DNA from: Acinetobacter defluvii
Lineage (GTDB): Bacteria > Pseudomonadota > Gammaproteobacteria > Pseudomonadales > Moraxellaceae
Reading direction: 5' to 3'
DNA: 64,000 nt
Assembly (NCBI RefSeq): GCF_001704615.3
Contig: NZ_CP029397.2
Span: 930,001-994,000, forward strand
Shown here: in pieces, positions 9,388 through 17,780 of the stretch
Position numbering within the stretch: the first letter of the stretch is position 1
Layout of the letters: every line of letters begins with the position of its first letter
Position numbers and translations under genes: made by a program
Notes under the pieces: generated by a model
Told to the model about the DNA's origin: nothing
Database searches by the model: none
Seen by the model: the letters and a program-made list of their open reading frames with translations, nothing else

Positions 9388-10242
9388 ATGGATTTTGATT
9401 TTAATTTAATTCTCGTACCCGCAACACTGGTGTTCTTTGTGTTGTGGTTACTCGATAAATTCGTGTTTAAACAACGCGAAACAAAGGGTAAGGGGAATGA
9501 ACATTTTATCATTTCATGGGCATATGATTTTTGGCCAGTGCTTGCGGTGGTATTAGTTTTACGTTCATTCTTATTTGAACCTTTTAATATTCCATCTGAT
9601 TCTATGGTACCAACCTTAGAAACAGGTGATTATATTTTGGTGAATAAATACCAATATGGCGTACGTTTACCGATTACCAATACTAAAATTATTGATATTG
9701 GTGAGCCACAGCGTGGTGATGTTGCGGTTTTTCGCTATCCTGAAAATCCAAAAATCAGTTATATCAAACGGATTATCGGTTTACCAGGTGATCATATTGT
9801 CTATGAACAAGGGCAATTAATTATTAATGGTAAAAAAGTTGAACAAAAAACAACTGAATTTAGTCGTGAAAAAGATGTTTTAGATACACCAAAATCGCTG
9901 TATTACACAGAAACTATGGGTGAACATAAACATCTTGTGCGCATTTTAGAAGGTCAAAATACGTTGGTTGGTGCTTTCCAGTATGCACAGAAAAAAGAAG
10001 ATTTGCCATTTGTTGCACGTGATAATGACCGTTTTGTAAAATCAAATGGACAAAGTTGGGAAGTCACAGTACCCAAAGGTCATTATTTTGCAATGGGTGA
10101 TAACCGTGATCAAAGTGCGGACAGTCGTTTTTGGGGCTTTGTACCTGAAGAAAACTTAACAGGGCATGCGATTTATGTGTGGATGCACAAAGAGCCAGGT
10201 TTCAAACTGCCATCATTTAGCCGTAACGGTGCGATTGACTAA
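9388..10242 (+). CDS. lepB: Signal peptidase I (leader peptidase)
   Basis: Inner-membrane serine protease that removes Sec and Tat signal peptides on the periplasmic side. An N-terminal membrane segment (about residues 5-22) and a second at about 46-64 precede the catalytic box: PSDSM with nucleophile Ser72 and YIKRIIGLPGD with general base Lys127. The signature GDNRDQSADSRFWG follows near the C-terminus. At 284 aa it is somewhat shorter than the E. coli enzyme (324). It is co-transcribed with lepA and ends at the terminator at 10271. Confidence 0.97.
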   Translation: MDFDFNLILVPATLVFFVLWLLDKFVFKQRETKGKGNEHFIISWAYDFWPVLAVVLVLRSFLFEPFNIPSDSMVPTLETGDYILVNKYQYGVRLPITNTKIIDIGEPQRGDVAVFRYPENPKISYIKRIIGLPGDHIVYEQGQLIINGKKVEQKTTEFSREKDVLDTPKSLYYTETMGEHKHLVRILEGQNTLVGAFQYAQKKEDLPFVARDNDRFVKSNGQSWEVTVPKGHYFAMGDNRDQSADSRFWGFVPEENLTGHAIYVWMHKEPGFKLPSFSRNGAID

Positions 10243-10270
10243 TTGTCATGTCTCATAATATTTAAATTCT

Positions 10271-10298
10271 AAAAAGACCAATTTATATTGGTCTTTTT
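10271..10298 (+). terminator. Rho-independent terminator of lepA-lepB
   Basis: Perfect 12-bp stem AAAAAGACCAAT / ATTGGTCTTTTT around the tetraloop TTAT, with a T-run, starting 29 bases after the lepB stop. Confidence 0.88.
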
Positions 10299-10437
10299 AC
10301 ATTTGCTGCTGTTTTTAAATTACAAACAATCAAATTACAAAATATTGATAAGATATTTAGTTTTAAAGTTTTTCTCTAAGTTATTCATAATCTTCGGCAT
10401 CAAACTTTGTATTTTACTTTGTATGAGCGTCATACTT

Positions 10438-10849
10438 TTATTTATCACCATGGGTATTTTTTTCAATGGAGGATTGCCCAATAGGAGTTTTATAACATGC
10501 AATTAATCGGTCGATCTCTTCTTGATTAAATGATTTTGCATAAATTTGAATAAAGCCTTTTTTAATGCTTTCCAGTTTAATTTATTTAAAATCAGTGTAT
10601 TGCTTTCTGTTAAATACTTTTCAATTTTAATTTTTTCTTTGTCAGTGAGTGTCCGTGCTTGTGATTCAAGTGACTGATTGATATTTTCTTGCATGACAGG
10701 CAGCACTTAAGCTTGCGTTTGTTTAATCCATTGTTCGGTTTTAGTGATTTTCAAAAGCTCTTCAATTGATTGGCTTGAGGCAGTTGCTGCAAAGCTCTGT
10801 TTTTTATGTGGCATTACACTAAAAAATTGTTGAAAAATAAATTTTTCAT
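10438..10849 (-). pseudogene. Decayed DUF2059-family gene
   Basis: Remnant of a small exported protein of the DUF2059 family. Reading leftward, a start at 10849 gives MKNLFFNNFL, then the frame is lost. In another frame SFAATASSQSIEELLKITK and EQWIKQTQA run into a TAA at 10707-10709. The same frame continues with VLPVMQENINQ to NKLNWKALKK, and a 1-base deletion in the A-run (10558-10563) shifts it. Adding one base restores GFIQIYAKSFNQEEIDRLIA and CYKTPIGQSS, a typical DUF2059 C-terminal pattern, to a TAA at 10438. One stop and at least two frameshifts make it non-functional unless they are sequencing errors. Confidence 0.62.
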
Positions 10850-11036
10850 TTTTAATTCTCAGCTAAGAAAGTTATTTATATAACAATATATTTTAAAAAA
10901 TGTGAGTGGAGGATTAAGCATTGGCTTTAAATCAACTCATTTATCATACTGTTAAAATATTGTAATAAAACAGTTTCACCATTGAAAATTTTCGTTAAAA
11001 AAATTATGGTGGAGCACAGCAATGTTTAGAGAATAA

Positions 11037-12485
11037 ATGCGCATGTTTTTTAAGAAATCATTATATGCTGCTGTATTGGCAAGCTTATCTTTGCCTATTT
11101 TTGCACAAGGTTTGGTGCTAAATAATGAAGATATTCGTACAGATTTAAACTGGTTAAACCAACAAGGTGTCATTCAAATTAGTACATCAACTTGGCCAAT
11201 GAGTGGTGATGAGATTCAACGTGCGCTTTCAACAGCCAAGGTGAGCAATAACACGCAGCAAAAAGTCATTGATTCTATTCAAAATGCTTTAAAAGCAGAT
11301 AATCAAATTGCAAAACTTGGTTTATTTGCTGAAACTGATCAAAAAAATGTGCCACAAGCATTTGGTGATAGTCAAAAAGCACAATACGCGGGTTCACTTG
11401 AATTTAATGCAGGGGGGGAAAACTGGGATGCAAAAATTCGTGTGAATGGTGAAAAAGATCCGCAAATTGACAACGGTCAGGATGTCAATGTTGAGGGTTC
11501 TTATCTTGCAGGAAAATTATTTAATCAATGGTTAATTGCGGGTCAAATGCCAACATACTGGGGACCTGGGCATGATGGTAGTTTGATTCGTGGTGATGCA
11601 AGTCGTCCTGTCTATGGATTTACTGCACAGCGCGCAGAACAAAAAGCATTTGAGTCTAAATGGTTATCTTGGATTGGTCCTTGGCAATATCAGGCATTTG
11701 CAGGACAACTTGATGATTATAAAGCTGTACCAGATGCAAAACTACTAGGTTTTCGTTTAACAGCCCAGCCTTTGCCTTATTTAGAATTAGGAGCTTCTCG
11801 TATTTTACAATGGGGGGGAGAGGGACGTTCAGAAAGTTGGGATACACTGTGGAATGCAATTAAGGGGAATGATAACTTCGATAATGGTGATGAAGATAAA
11901 TCAAATCAGATAGCAGGTTTTGATGCCCGTTTAAATTTACAACCATTAGTAAATGTCCCTGTAAGTTTTTATGGTCAATATGTGGGTGAAGATGAATCAG
12001 GTTTATTGCCCTCTAAAAAAATGTATTTAGCGGGTGCAGATTATTCATCATCGTATAAAGATATGCCATTCCAACTGTATGCGGAATGGACCAATACTGA
12101 AACCAATGGGGATGTAAAAGGTATTTCTTATAATCACTATATCTATAAAGATGGATATTATCAACACGGTTTCCCACTCGGTCATGCGATGGGCGGAGAT
12201 GGTGAAATGGTTTCTGTGGGCAGTGATATTCGTTTTGACCTCATGAACCGTTTAAGTGGTCGAATTTTATTTGCTAAAGTGAATCAGTCTAATCGTTTAA
12301 CAAATGTGGCTTTTCCTGAAAATGATAAAGTTAAGGTTTTAGATTTAACTTGGACTCATTACATAAAGCCGACGATTCCTTTGAAAATCAATGGTTGGAT
12401 CAGTGATTCAGATCGTGAAGGGAATGATGCTGGTGCATCTGTGGGTGTTGAGATTCCATTAGATAAAGCAATATTTGGTCATTAA
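11037..12485 (+). CDS. Wzi-family capsule-assembly outer-membrane protein
   Basis: Outer-membrane beta-barrel of the capsule-assembly Wzi family, associated with anchoring capsular polysaccharide at the cell surface. A signal peptide (FFKKSLYAAVLASLSLPIFA, cut before QGL) is followed by an N-terminal helical segment (DLNWLNQQGVIQISTSTWPM) typical of the family, then barrel strands including WLIAGQMPTYWGPGHDGSLI. Total 482 aa. The ATG at 11043 is an alternative start with better spacing from AGAGAA. No capsule biosynthesis genes are nearby, so it sits apart from any K locus. A four-codon ORF with a good binding site overlaps the region just upstream. Confidence 0.85.
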   Translation: MRMFFKKSLYAAVLASLSLPIFAQGLVLNNEDIRTDLNWLNQQGVIQISTSTWPMSGDEIQRALSTAKVSNNTQQKVIDSIQNALKADNQIAKLGLFAETDQKNVPQAFGDSQKAQYAGSLEFNAGGENWDAKIRVNGEKDPQIDNGQDVNVEGSYLAGKLFNQWLIAGQMPTYWGPGHDGSLIRGDASRPVYGFTAQRAEQKAFESKWLSWIGPWQYQAFAGQLDDYKAVPDAKLLGFRLTAQPLPYLELGASRILQWGGEGRSESWDTLWNAIKGNDNFDNGDEDKSNQIAGFDARLNLQPLVNVPVSFYGQYVGEDESGLLPSKKMYLAGADYSSSYKDMPFQLYAEWTNTETNGDVKGISYNHYIYKDGYYQHGFPLGHAMGGDGEMVSVGSDIRFDLMNRLSGRILFAKVNQSNRLTNVAFPENDKVKVLDLTWTHYIKPTIPLKINGWISDSDREGNDAGASVGVEIPLDKAIFGH

Positions 12486-12635
12486 TTAAACGAAAAATTT
12501 TTAAAATATCTGAATTCAGGGATATTTAAAAACTTTCTTGAGCAATAAAATAAAACTACTTCTTTAATGACCATAGAGAAGTAATTCCTACCATTAAAAA
12601 TATAATGCCAAAGTTATATTTTTAATTGTTTTAAT

Positions 12636-12666
12636 AGCTTATCCAACATGGATAAGCTTTTTTTTG
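12636..12666 (+). terminator. Rho-independent terminator after the Wzi-like gene
   Basis: Stem AGCTTATCC / GGATAAGCT, loop AACAT, followed by eight or more Ts. It lies 150 bases after the stop and just before the convergent gene ending at 12673. Confidence 0.8.
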
Positions 12667-12672
12667 CCTGAT

Positions 12673-13200
12673 TTATTGGAGAGCTAATTGGATACGGACT
12701 TTCATTTCTAACGCTTGTTGTAAAATAAAATCTTTCATCCAAGCAAAATTTTGACCGTGAGGATTAACTTTTAAAGCAGTATCTAAAAATTTTAATTCTG
12801 GTTGATTAAAAAGTTGCTGTTCAAAAATATACTTAAACTCTGAGATTTGCGCAGTAAAAGGAATTTTAAGTAAATAAAACTTTTTGGGATAATTATAAAA
12901 GGCATACATCAGATTAAATGCACTTTTTTCCCCTTTTAAATTTCCAGCAGAAATTTCATAGCTTTTATCTTGATTGCTCAATGTTACGCCAACCATATAT
13001 TCAATATGTTGTTCAACGATTTGCAGGGCAAACTGCAAGCCCACTTGCTCACCAGCGTGTTGGTGTTGTGCAAAAACATTGAGCGCAGAACCGTCATCTT
13101 GATACGGGGCTTGTAAGACTAAGAGATTGTCTTGCTGATAAATATTACCTGCGAGTTTCGCATTTTCCAGCTTTTCTCGAACGAGTTGTATATTTTGCAT
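12673..13200 (-). CDS. Conserved hypothetical protein, 175 aa
   Basis: Not recognised. A soluble, Gln-rich, mixed alpha/beta protein without signal peptide or membrane segment. Repeated Ala-Gly-Glu and aromatic motifs (YAFYNYPKKFYLLKIPF) give no domain assignment. No obvious ribosome-binding site precedes the ATG at 13200. It stands alone, convergent with the Wzi-like gene. Probably a real gene because codon use matches neighbours and no long competing frame exists. Confidence 0.65.
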   Translation of the reverse strand: MQNIQLVREKLENAKLAGNIYQQDNLLVLQAPYQDDGSALNVFAQHQHAGEQVGLQFALQIVEQHIEYMVGVTLSNQDKSYEISAGNLKGEKSAFNLMYAFYNYPKKFYLLKIPFTAQISEFKYIFEQQLFNQPELKFLDTALKVNPHGQNFAWMKDFILQQALEMKVRIQLALQ

Positions 13201-13399
13201 AAGAAATTTAAACTGAAATAAAGCCTATGCTAAACAAAATATAGCAATAACAGTCAGAGTTGTTTTCGCTTACTGATAAGTTTTTAGGTCTAAGTTTAAA
13301 TGTAAAAAATACATCAGTTTAGTTTTCTCAAGCTGCAAGGTGAAGTACTTTGGAAGCTTGATCAAATCTAAAATTCGAGCCATAAAGTAAAAACTCTGC

Positions 13400-13846
13400 T
13401 TAACTTAGACTTTGCTTGTATTGAATAAATCCTGTTTTTGTTGCGATGCGATCATATAAAAGCTGAGCTATAGTATTAGACTGTTGAGTTAACCAGTAAA
13501 CACGATCAAAATCACCTTTACAAACTTGATAGCTATGTTCAATTAGTTTTCGTGCTAGACCTTGGTTTCTAAAATTTTGATCAACAAATAAATCTTGTAA
13601 ATAACAATATGGCTTTTCAGTCCACATACTCATATGTGAAATAAGATGTACAAAACCAACAATTTGATGATCTACTTGAATGGCAAAACCAAACATATCG
13701 GTTTGGTTGCGATCAATGATACGTTGCCAAGATAAACGTGTTTGTTCTTCGCTCAGTGAACATTGGTAAAAATTTAAATAGCTTTGCCAAAGAGGTTGCC
13801 ATTGTTCAAATTCAATTTTTTCTAATGCAAGAATTTGTATGGTCAT
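13400..13846 (-). CDS. GNAT-family N-acetyltransferase
   Basis: Acetyl-CoA-dependent N-acetyltransferase, 148 aa from the ATG at 13846. The upstream in-frame ATG at 13936 would add an untypical hydrophobic N-terminus and overlap the cysD promoter region. The core signature is DLFVDQNFRNQGLARKLIEH, with the R/Q-x-x-G-x-A acetyl-CoA loop (RNQGLA), and a C-terminal strand with VYWLTQQSN followed by LYDR. The substrate is unknown. It is divergent from cysD. Confidence 0.87.
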   Translation of the reverse strand: MTIQILALEKIEFEQWQPLWQSYLNFYQCSLSEEQTRLSWQRIIDRNQTDMFGFAIQVDHQIVGFVHLISHMSMWTEKPYCYLQDLFVDQNFRNQGLARKLIEHSYQVCKGDFDRVYWLTQQSNTIAQLLYDRIATKTGFIQYKQSLS

Positions 13847-13926
13847 CCGAATCTCTAATTTTCTGTTTATGATGTTTTTATATATCAATATAAAAAAACA
13901 AGCAAAAGAATTGCAGTGCAAATCAC

Positions 13927-13932
13927 TATAAT
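13927..13932 (+). promoter_or_regulatory. Candidate -10 box of cysDN
   Basis: TATAAT 57 bases before the cysD start. The nearest -35-like hexamer (TTGCAG, 13911) is only 10 bases upstream, too close for a normal sigma-70 promoter, so activator dependence or a different promoter is possible. Confidence 0.3.
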
Positions 13933-13988
13933 GCATATAAATTTTAATATGTGTAATAAGTACACCTTTTTGTGAGCTGGTGCTGTCA

Positions 13989-14903
13989 ATGTCTATATCT
14001 GAGGAAAGACTTACTCATCTAAAACAGCTTGAAGCTGAGAGTATTCATATTATCCGTGAAGTTGCTGCTGAATTTGAAAACCCAGTGATGCTTTACTCAA
14101 TCGGGAAAGACTCAGCAGTGATGCTGCATCTTGCTTTAAAAGCATTCTATCCTGCAAAACTCCCATTCCCACTGTTGCATGTCGACACAGGTTGGAAGTT
14201 TAAAGACATGATCAAATTCCGTGACAACATGGCAAAAGAGCATGGTTTTGATTTGATCGTACATCAAAATCAAGAAGGTAAAGACGCTAACGTCAATCCT
14301 TTTGACTATGGTAGCTCAAAATATACCGATATTATGAAAACCCAAGGCTTAAAGCAGGCTTTGGATAAATATCAGTTCGATGCAGCATTCGGTGGTGCGC
14401 GCCGTGATGAAGAAAAATCACGAGCCAAAGAACGTGTGTATTCTTTCCGAGATAACAAACACCGTTGGGATCCAAAAAACCAACGTCCAGAACTTTGGAA
14501 TCTTTACAATGGTAAAGTGAACAAGGGTGAAAGTATTCGGGTATTCCCATTGTCAAATTGGACAGAGTTGGACATTTGGCAATATATTTACCAAGAAAAT
14601 ATTCCTTTAGTTCCTCTTTATTTAGCTGCTGAACGTCCAGTGGTTGAACGTAGTGGTACGCTGATCATGGTAGATGATGAGCGTATGCGTTTAAAAGAGG
14701 GCGAAGTTCCACAAATGAAATCGGTACGTTTCCGTACTTTAGGTTGCTACCCATTGACAGGTGCGGTGGAGTCAACCGCGACAACATTGCCTGAAATTAT
14801 CCAAGAAATGCTTTTAGCTACGAGTTCAGAACGTCAAGGTCGTATGATTGACCATGATGAAGCTGGCTCGATGGAAAAGAAAAAGCAAGAAGGTTATTTC
14901 TAA
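13989..14903 (+). CDS. cysD: Sulfate adenylyltransferase subunit 2 (CysD)
   Basis: Catalytic subunit of ATP sulfurylase, making APS from sulfate and ATP at the start of assimilatory sulfate reduction. The PP-loop [18 protein letters not shown] is near the N-terminus, and [13 protein letters not shown] and the conserved C-terminal box GCYPLTGAV are present. I use ATG 13989 (304 aa, close to E. coli's 302); a GTG nine bases earlier is possible. cysN follows after 49 bases. TATAAT at 13927 could be the -10, but no good -35 is visible, as expected if an activator such as CysB is needed (inference). Confidence 0.96.
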   Translation: MSISEERLTHLKQLEAESIHIIREVAAEFENPVMLYSIGKDSAVMLHLALKAFYPAKLPFPLLHVDTGWKFKDMIKFRDNMAKEHGFDLIVHQNQEGKDANVNPFDYGSSKYTDIMKTQGLKQALDKYQFDAAFGGARRDEEKSRAKERVYSFRDNKHRWDPKNQRPELWNLYNGKVNKGESIRVFPLSNWTELDIWQYIYQENIPLVPLYLAAERPVVERSGTLIMVDDERMRLKEGEVPQMKSVRFRTLGCYPLTGAVESTATTLPEIIQEMLLATSSERQGRMIDHDEAGSMEKKKQEGYF

Positions 14904-14952
14904 TCGGATTCTTGTCTAAATCGATTTCAACAAATTAGTGGAGCACTGAGCA

Positions 14953-16566
14953 ATGTCTCATCAATCAGAATTGATTAGCCAAGATATCTTGGCCTATTTA
15001 AAACAGCATGAAAATAAAGACTTATTACGCTTTTTAACCTGCGGTAACGTGGACGATGGTAAATCGACTTTGATTGGTCGTTTACTTTACGATTCAAAAT
15101 TGATTTATGAAGATCAATTACAAGCGGTGACCCGTGACTCGAAAAAAGTGGGCACAACAGGCGATGCACCTGACTTGGCGTTACTTGTTGATGGTTTGCA
15201 AGCGGAACGTGAACAGGGTATTACCATTGATGTGGCGTATCGTTATTTCTCAACTGAAAAACGTAAGTTCATCATTGCCGATACTCCAGGACATGAGCAG
15301 TACACACGTAACATGGCAACAGGTGCGTCTACCGCTGATCTTGCGATTATCCTGATTGATGCACGTTATGGCGTACAAACGCAAACACGTCGTCATACCT
15401 TTATTGCCAGCCTTTTAGGGATTCGTAATATTGTGGTTGCGATCAATAAAATGGACTTGGTTGAATTTTCAGAAACACGCTTCAATGAAATTCAAGCGGA
15501 ATATAATGCTTTTGTGAACCAATTGGGTGATCGTAAACCTGCCAACATTATCTTTACACCAATTTCTGCGTTGAATGGTGATAATGTGGTCAATCCTTCA
15601 CCAAATACACCTTGGTACGCAGGGAAAACCCTGATGAATACCTTGGAAACGGTTGAAATCTCACGTGATACCAGTGCGCATGAGTTCCGTTTCCCTGTGC
15701 AATATGTCAACCGTCCAAATCTCGATTTCCGTGGTTTCTGCGGTACGATTGCGCTAGGTGAAGTTAAAGTTGGCGATGAAATTGTCGCTTTACCGTCAGG
15801 CAAAAAATCGACTGTAAAGGAGATCGTAACGTTTGATGGCAATCTTGATCATGCGATTGCAGGTCAAGCGGTGACATTGACATTGAATGATGAAATCGAC
15901 GTTTCTCGTGGGAATGTCTTAGTCAAAGCAGGTGAGCAACCGTCCTTATCTCGTTCTGTTCGTGCCACTGTAGTATGGATGGCTGATCAGCCACTGATCG
16001 TTGGTAAGCTCTATAATGTAAAAATCGGTACACAAACTGTGCCTGCAAAAGTTGAAAAAATTAACTACCGTACCAATGTCAATACCTTGGAAAAAACCCA
16101 AGTTGAGCAATTGGAGTTGAATGCCATTGCCGATGTTGAGATTGAGTTTGATGCACCTGTGTTGTTTGACCGTTATCAAGAGAGTCGTTATACAGGTTCG
16201 TTTATCTTCATCGACCGTTTAAGCAACGTCACTGTTGGTGCAGGTATGGTTGAGGCTGCGGTGGAATGGACTGCACATGATGAGCCTGTGACTGCTGAAG
16301 CACGTGCTGCACGTTTAGGTCAAAAGCCTGCTGTAGTTGCGGTATCAATTAAAGCACTTGAGAATGCGCAATCACTTGAAAGTTTGCTTATTCAACAAGG
16401 TGTTGTGGCAATTGCGAAAGCAGGGTTATCTGCTGAGCAAGTTGCATTGCTTCGTCAGACTGGTGTAGTAGTCATTAGTGATGTTGCGCAAGGTGCTGAT
16501 GTGAGTTTTGCTCAGGAAACTGTTGAAGAGTTAGCTGAAAAGATTGTGGAGTTAGTCCGTCTTTAA
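14953..16566 (+). CDS. cysN: Sulfate adenylyltransferase subunit 1 (CysN), with C-terminal extension
   Basis: Regulatory GTPase subunit of ATP sulfurylase; GTP hydrolysis drives APS synthesis by CysD. G1 is [14 protein letters not shown] (about residues 31-44), G3 is [12 protein letters not shown] and G4 is NKMDL. Domains II and III follow to about residue 440. The protein is 537 aa against about 475 in E. coli: residues 447-537 form an extra segment ([16 protein letters not shown] and onward). It sits where CysNC fusions carry APS kinase, but has no GxxGxGKST P-loop, so kinase activity is not expected. A strong terminator follows at 16587. Confidence 0.95.
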   Translation: MSHQSELISQDILAYLKQHENKDLLRFLTCGNVDDGKSTLIGRLLYDSKLIYEDQLQAVTRDSKKVGTTGDAPDLALLVDGLQAEREQGITIDVAYRYFSTEKRKFIIADTPGHEQYTRNMATGASTADLAIILIDARYGVQTQTRRHTFIASLLGIRNIVVAINKMDLVEFSETRFNEIQAEYNAFVNQLGDRKPANIIFTPISALNGDNVVNPSPNTPWYAGKTLMNTLETVEISRDTSAHEFRFPVQYVNRPNLDFRGFCGTIALGEVKVGDEIVALPSGKKSTVKEIVTFDGNLDHAIAGQAVTLTLNDEIDVSRGNVLVKAGEQPSLSRSVRATVVWMADQPLIVGKLYNVKIGTQTVPAKVEKINYRTNVNTLEKTQVEQLELNAIADVEIEFDAPVLFDRYQESRYTGSFIFIDRLSNVTVGAGMVEAAVEWTAHDEPVTAEARAARLGQKPAVVAVSIKALENAQSLESLLIQQGVVAIAKAGLSAEQVALLRQTGVVVISDVAQGADVSFAQETVEELAEKIVELVRL

Positions 16567-16586
16567 AAGATTGGATTAATTGAAAT

Positions 16587-16611
16587 AAAACCCGCGAAAG
16601 CGGGTTTTTTT
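16587..16611 (+). terminator. Rho-independent terminator of cysDN
   Basis: Stem AAAACCCGC / GCGGGTTTT around GAAA, with a T-run, 21 bases after the cysN stop. Confidence 0.9.
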
Positions 16612-16721
16612 ATGATGCCTTAAAAGAAAAGACAAAAACTGCTTAATTATAAAACACTTAATAATACTCTATATTTCACATAAATTACGATCCCGATACA
16701 ATAATGATAGGGAGATGTACA

Positions 16722-16994
16722 ATGAAAAAGTTATTATTTTTAATGGGGTTATGTTTTACTTTTACAGCTGAAGCTAAGAAAAATAGTGAAAATGTAGCTG
16801 CAATTAAACAAAAAATTATTCAACAGTCGATTGAAAGTTATCCTGGAAATTGTCCATGTCCTTACAATACCGCCAGTAATGGTAGCCGATGTGGTAAACG
16901 TAGTGCGTACAATCGTGTGGGTGGTTATGCGCCTTTATGTTATCCTGAAGATGTGAGTGAACGTATGATTAAAGAATATAAAGAACGAAGTTAA
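16722..16994 (+). CDS. Small exported four-cysteine protein, 90 aa
   Basis: Not assigned to a named family. ATG 16722 is chosen because GGGAG lies 8 bases upstream and it gives a clean signal peptide (residues 1-18, cut after AEA). The mature part of about 72 residues has four cysteines (C44, C46, C57, C73) in the block GNCPCPYNT, SRCGKRSAYNRVGGYAPLCY. The even cysteine number and export suggest two disulfides in the periplasm or outside. I recall similar C-x-C-P-Y...CG-x-RSAY patterns in small proteins of unknown role, but cannot verify this. It is monocistronic. Confidence 0.78.
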   Translation: MKKLLFLMGLCFTFTAEAKKNSENVAAIKQKIIQQSIESYPGNCPCPYNTASNGSRCGKRSAYNRVGGYAPLCYPEDVSERMIKEYKERS

Positions 16995-17048
16995 TTCAGT
17001 TTTCATTTTAAAAGTATCTGGAAAGTAATTTTTAAAATTCAACAATGA

Positions 17049-17780
17049 CTAAGTTAAATGGATCCAAGGTAAGAGAACTTTGGAAATGGTGATAGATCCG
17101 ATATAAAAGAGTGCAATACCAGTGATTGCGAAACCAATGATATTGACATCATTCTCCTGAAAATTTCGAAAAAACCAGAAAAAGACAGAAAGAATCGCAA
17201 ATAAAATACTGGTTGGCATAAAGAAGAAGAACAATTTACGTTGCAATATAATCTTAGCTTTAATTTTTGATGAGGTTAAATATTCCGTTGCTTTAATTTT
17301 TAAAACATTGCCATCTTCGAGTAGTAATTCACCTTGAATAAACAGGATAATGGAGGAGGTGGGATTAACGACACTTTTTTTATGACTTGTCATAAATATT
17401 GCATGATCTAATTTATATTTTTTCTTACTCTCTAAGTGGTAGATGGATTTGAGGTCATAGATGAGCGTTGCATTTAGATATGAATATTGTTTTTTAATTA
17501 CATGATTTTTTAATTCAGGATTATAAATTGAAAGTGTTGGGGTTTCTTTATGAGTATTAAATCCTGAGTTATTATAGATTAATTCTAAAAGATGATCGGA
17601 TTGGCTGACTGTTTTCCAATCTTTAACTTGGTGATATTCATAATGCTGCATTGCTTCTCTTAACTCATTTAAAGTAAGTTTTTGAAAGAAAAACCCGGTA
17701 AATATAAAACAAATAATAAAAACAATTGCAAACGAAAAACTTGATTCTTGTTCAGTACTCTCTGATATAGGATTAACCAT
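17049..17780 (-). CDS. Membrane protein of unknown function, coupled to the MuiA-family gene
   Basis: 243 aa with three or four hydrophobic segments: about residues 16-33, 183-204 and 213-238. The first is followed by a roughly 150-residue soluble domain, probably periplasmic. No known motif. The ATG overlaps the stop codon of the MuiA-family gene (TAATG, one shared base), so translation is almost certainly coupled and the two products may act together in the envelope. Lys/Ser-rich composition and codon use match neighbours. Confidence 0.72.
   Translation of the reverse strand: MVNPISESTEQESSFSFAIVFIICFIFTGFFFQKLTLNELREAMQHYEYHQVKDWKTVSQSDHLLELIYNNSGFNTHKETPTLSIYNPELKNHVIKKQYSYLNATLIYDLKSIYHLESKKKYKLDHAIFMTSHKKSVVNPTSSIILFIQGELLLEDGNVLKIKATEYLTSSKIKAKIILQRKLFFFFMPTSILFAILSVFFWFFRNFQENDVNIIGFAITGIALFYIGSITISKVLLPWIHLT

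Noticed and set aside
10288..10506. 72-aa + strand frame after lepB
   Set aside because: Starts inside the lepB terminator and overlaps the decayed DUF2059 gene on the other strand; its hydrophobic composition comes from T-rich DNA.
13989..16566. cysN as a bifunctional CysNC
   Set aside because: The C-terminal extension lacks the APS kinase P-loop and is too short.
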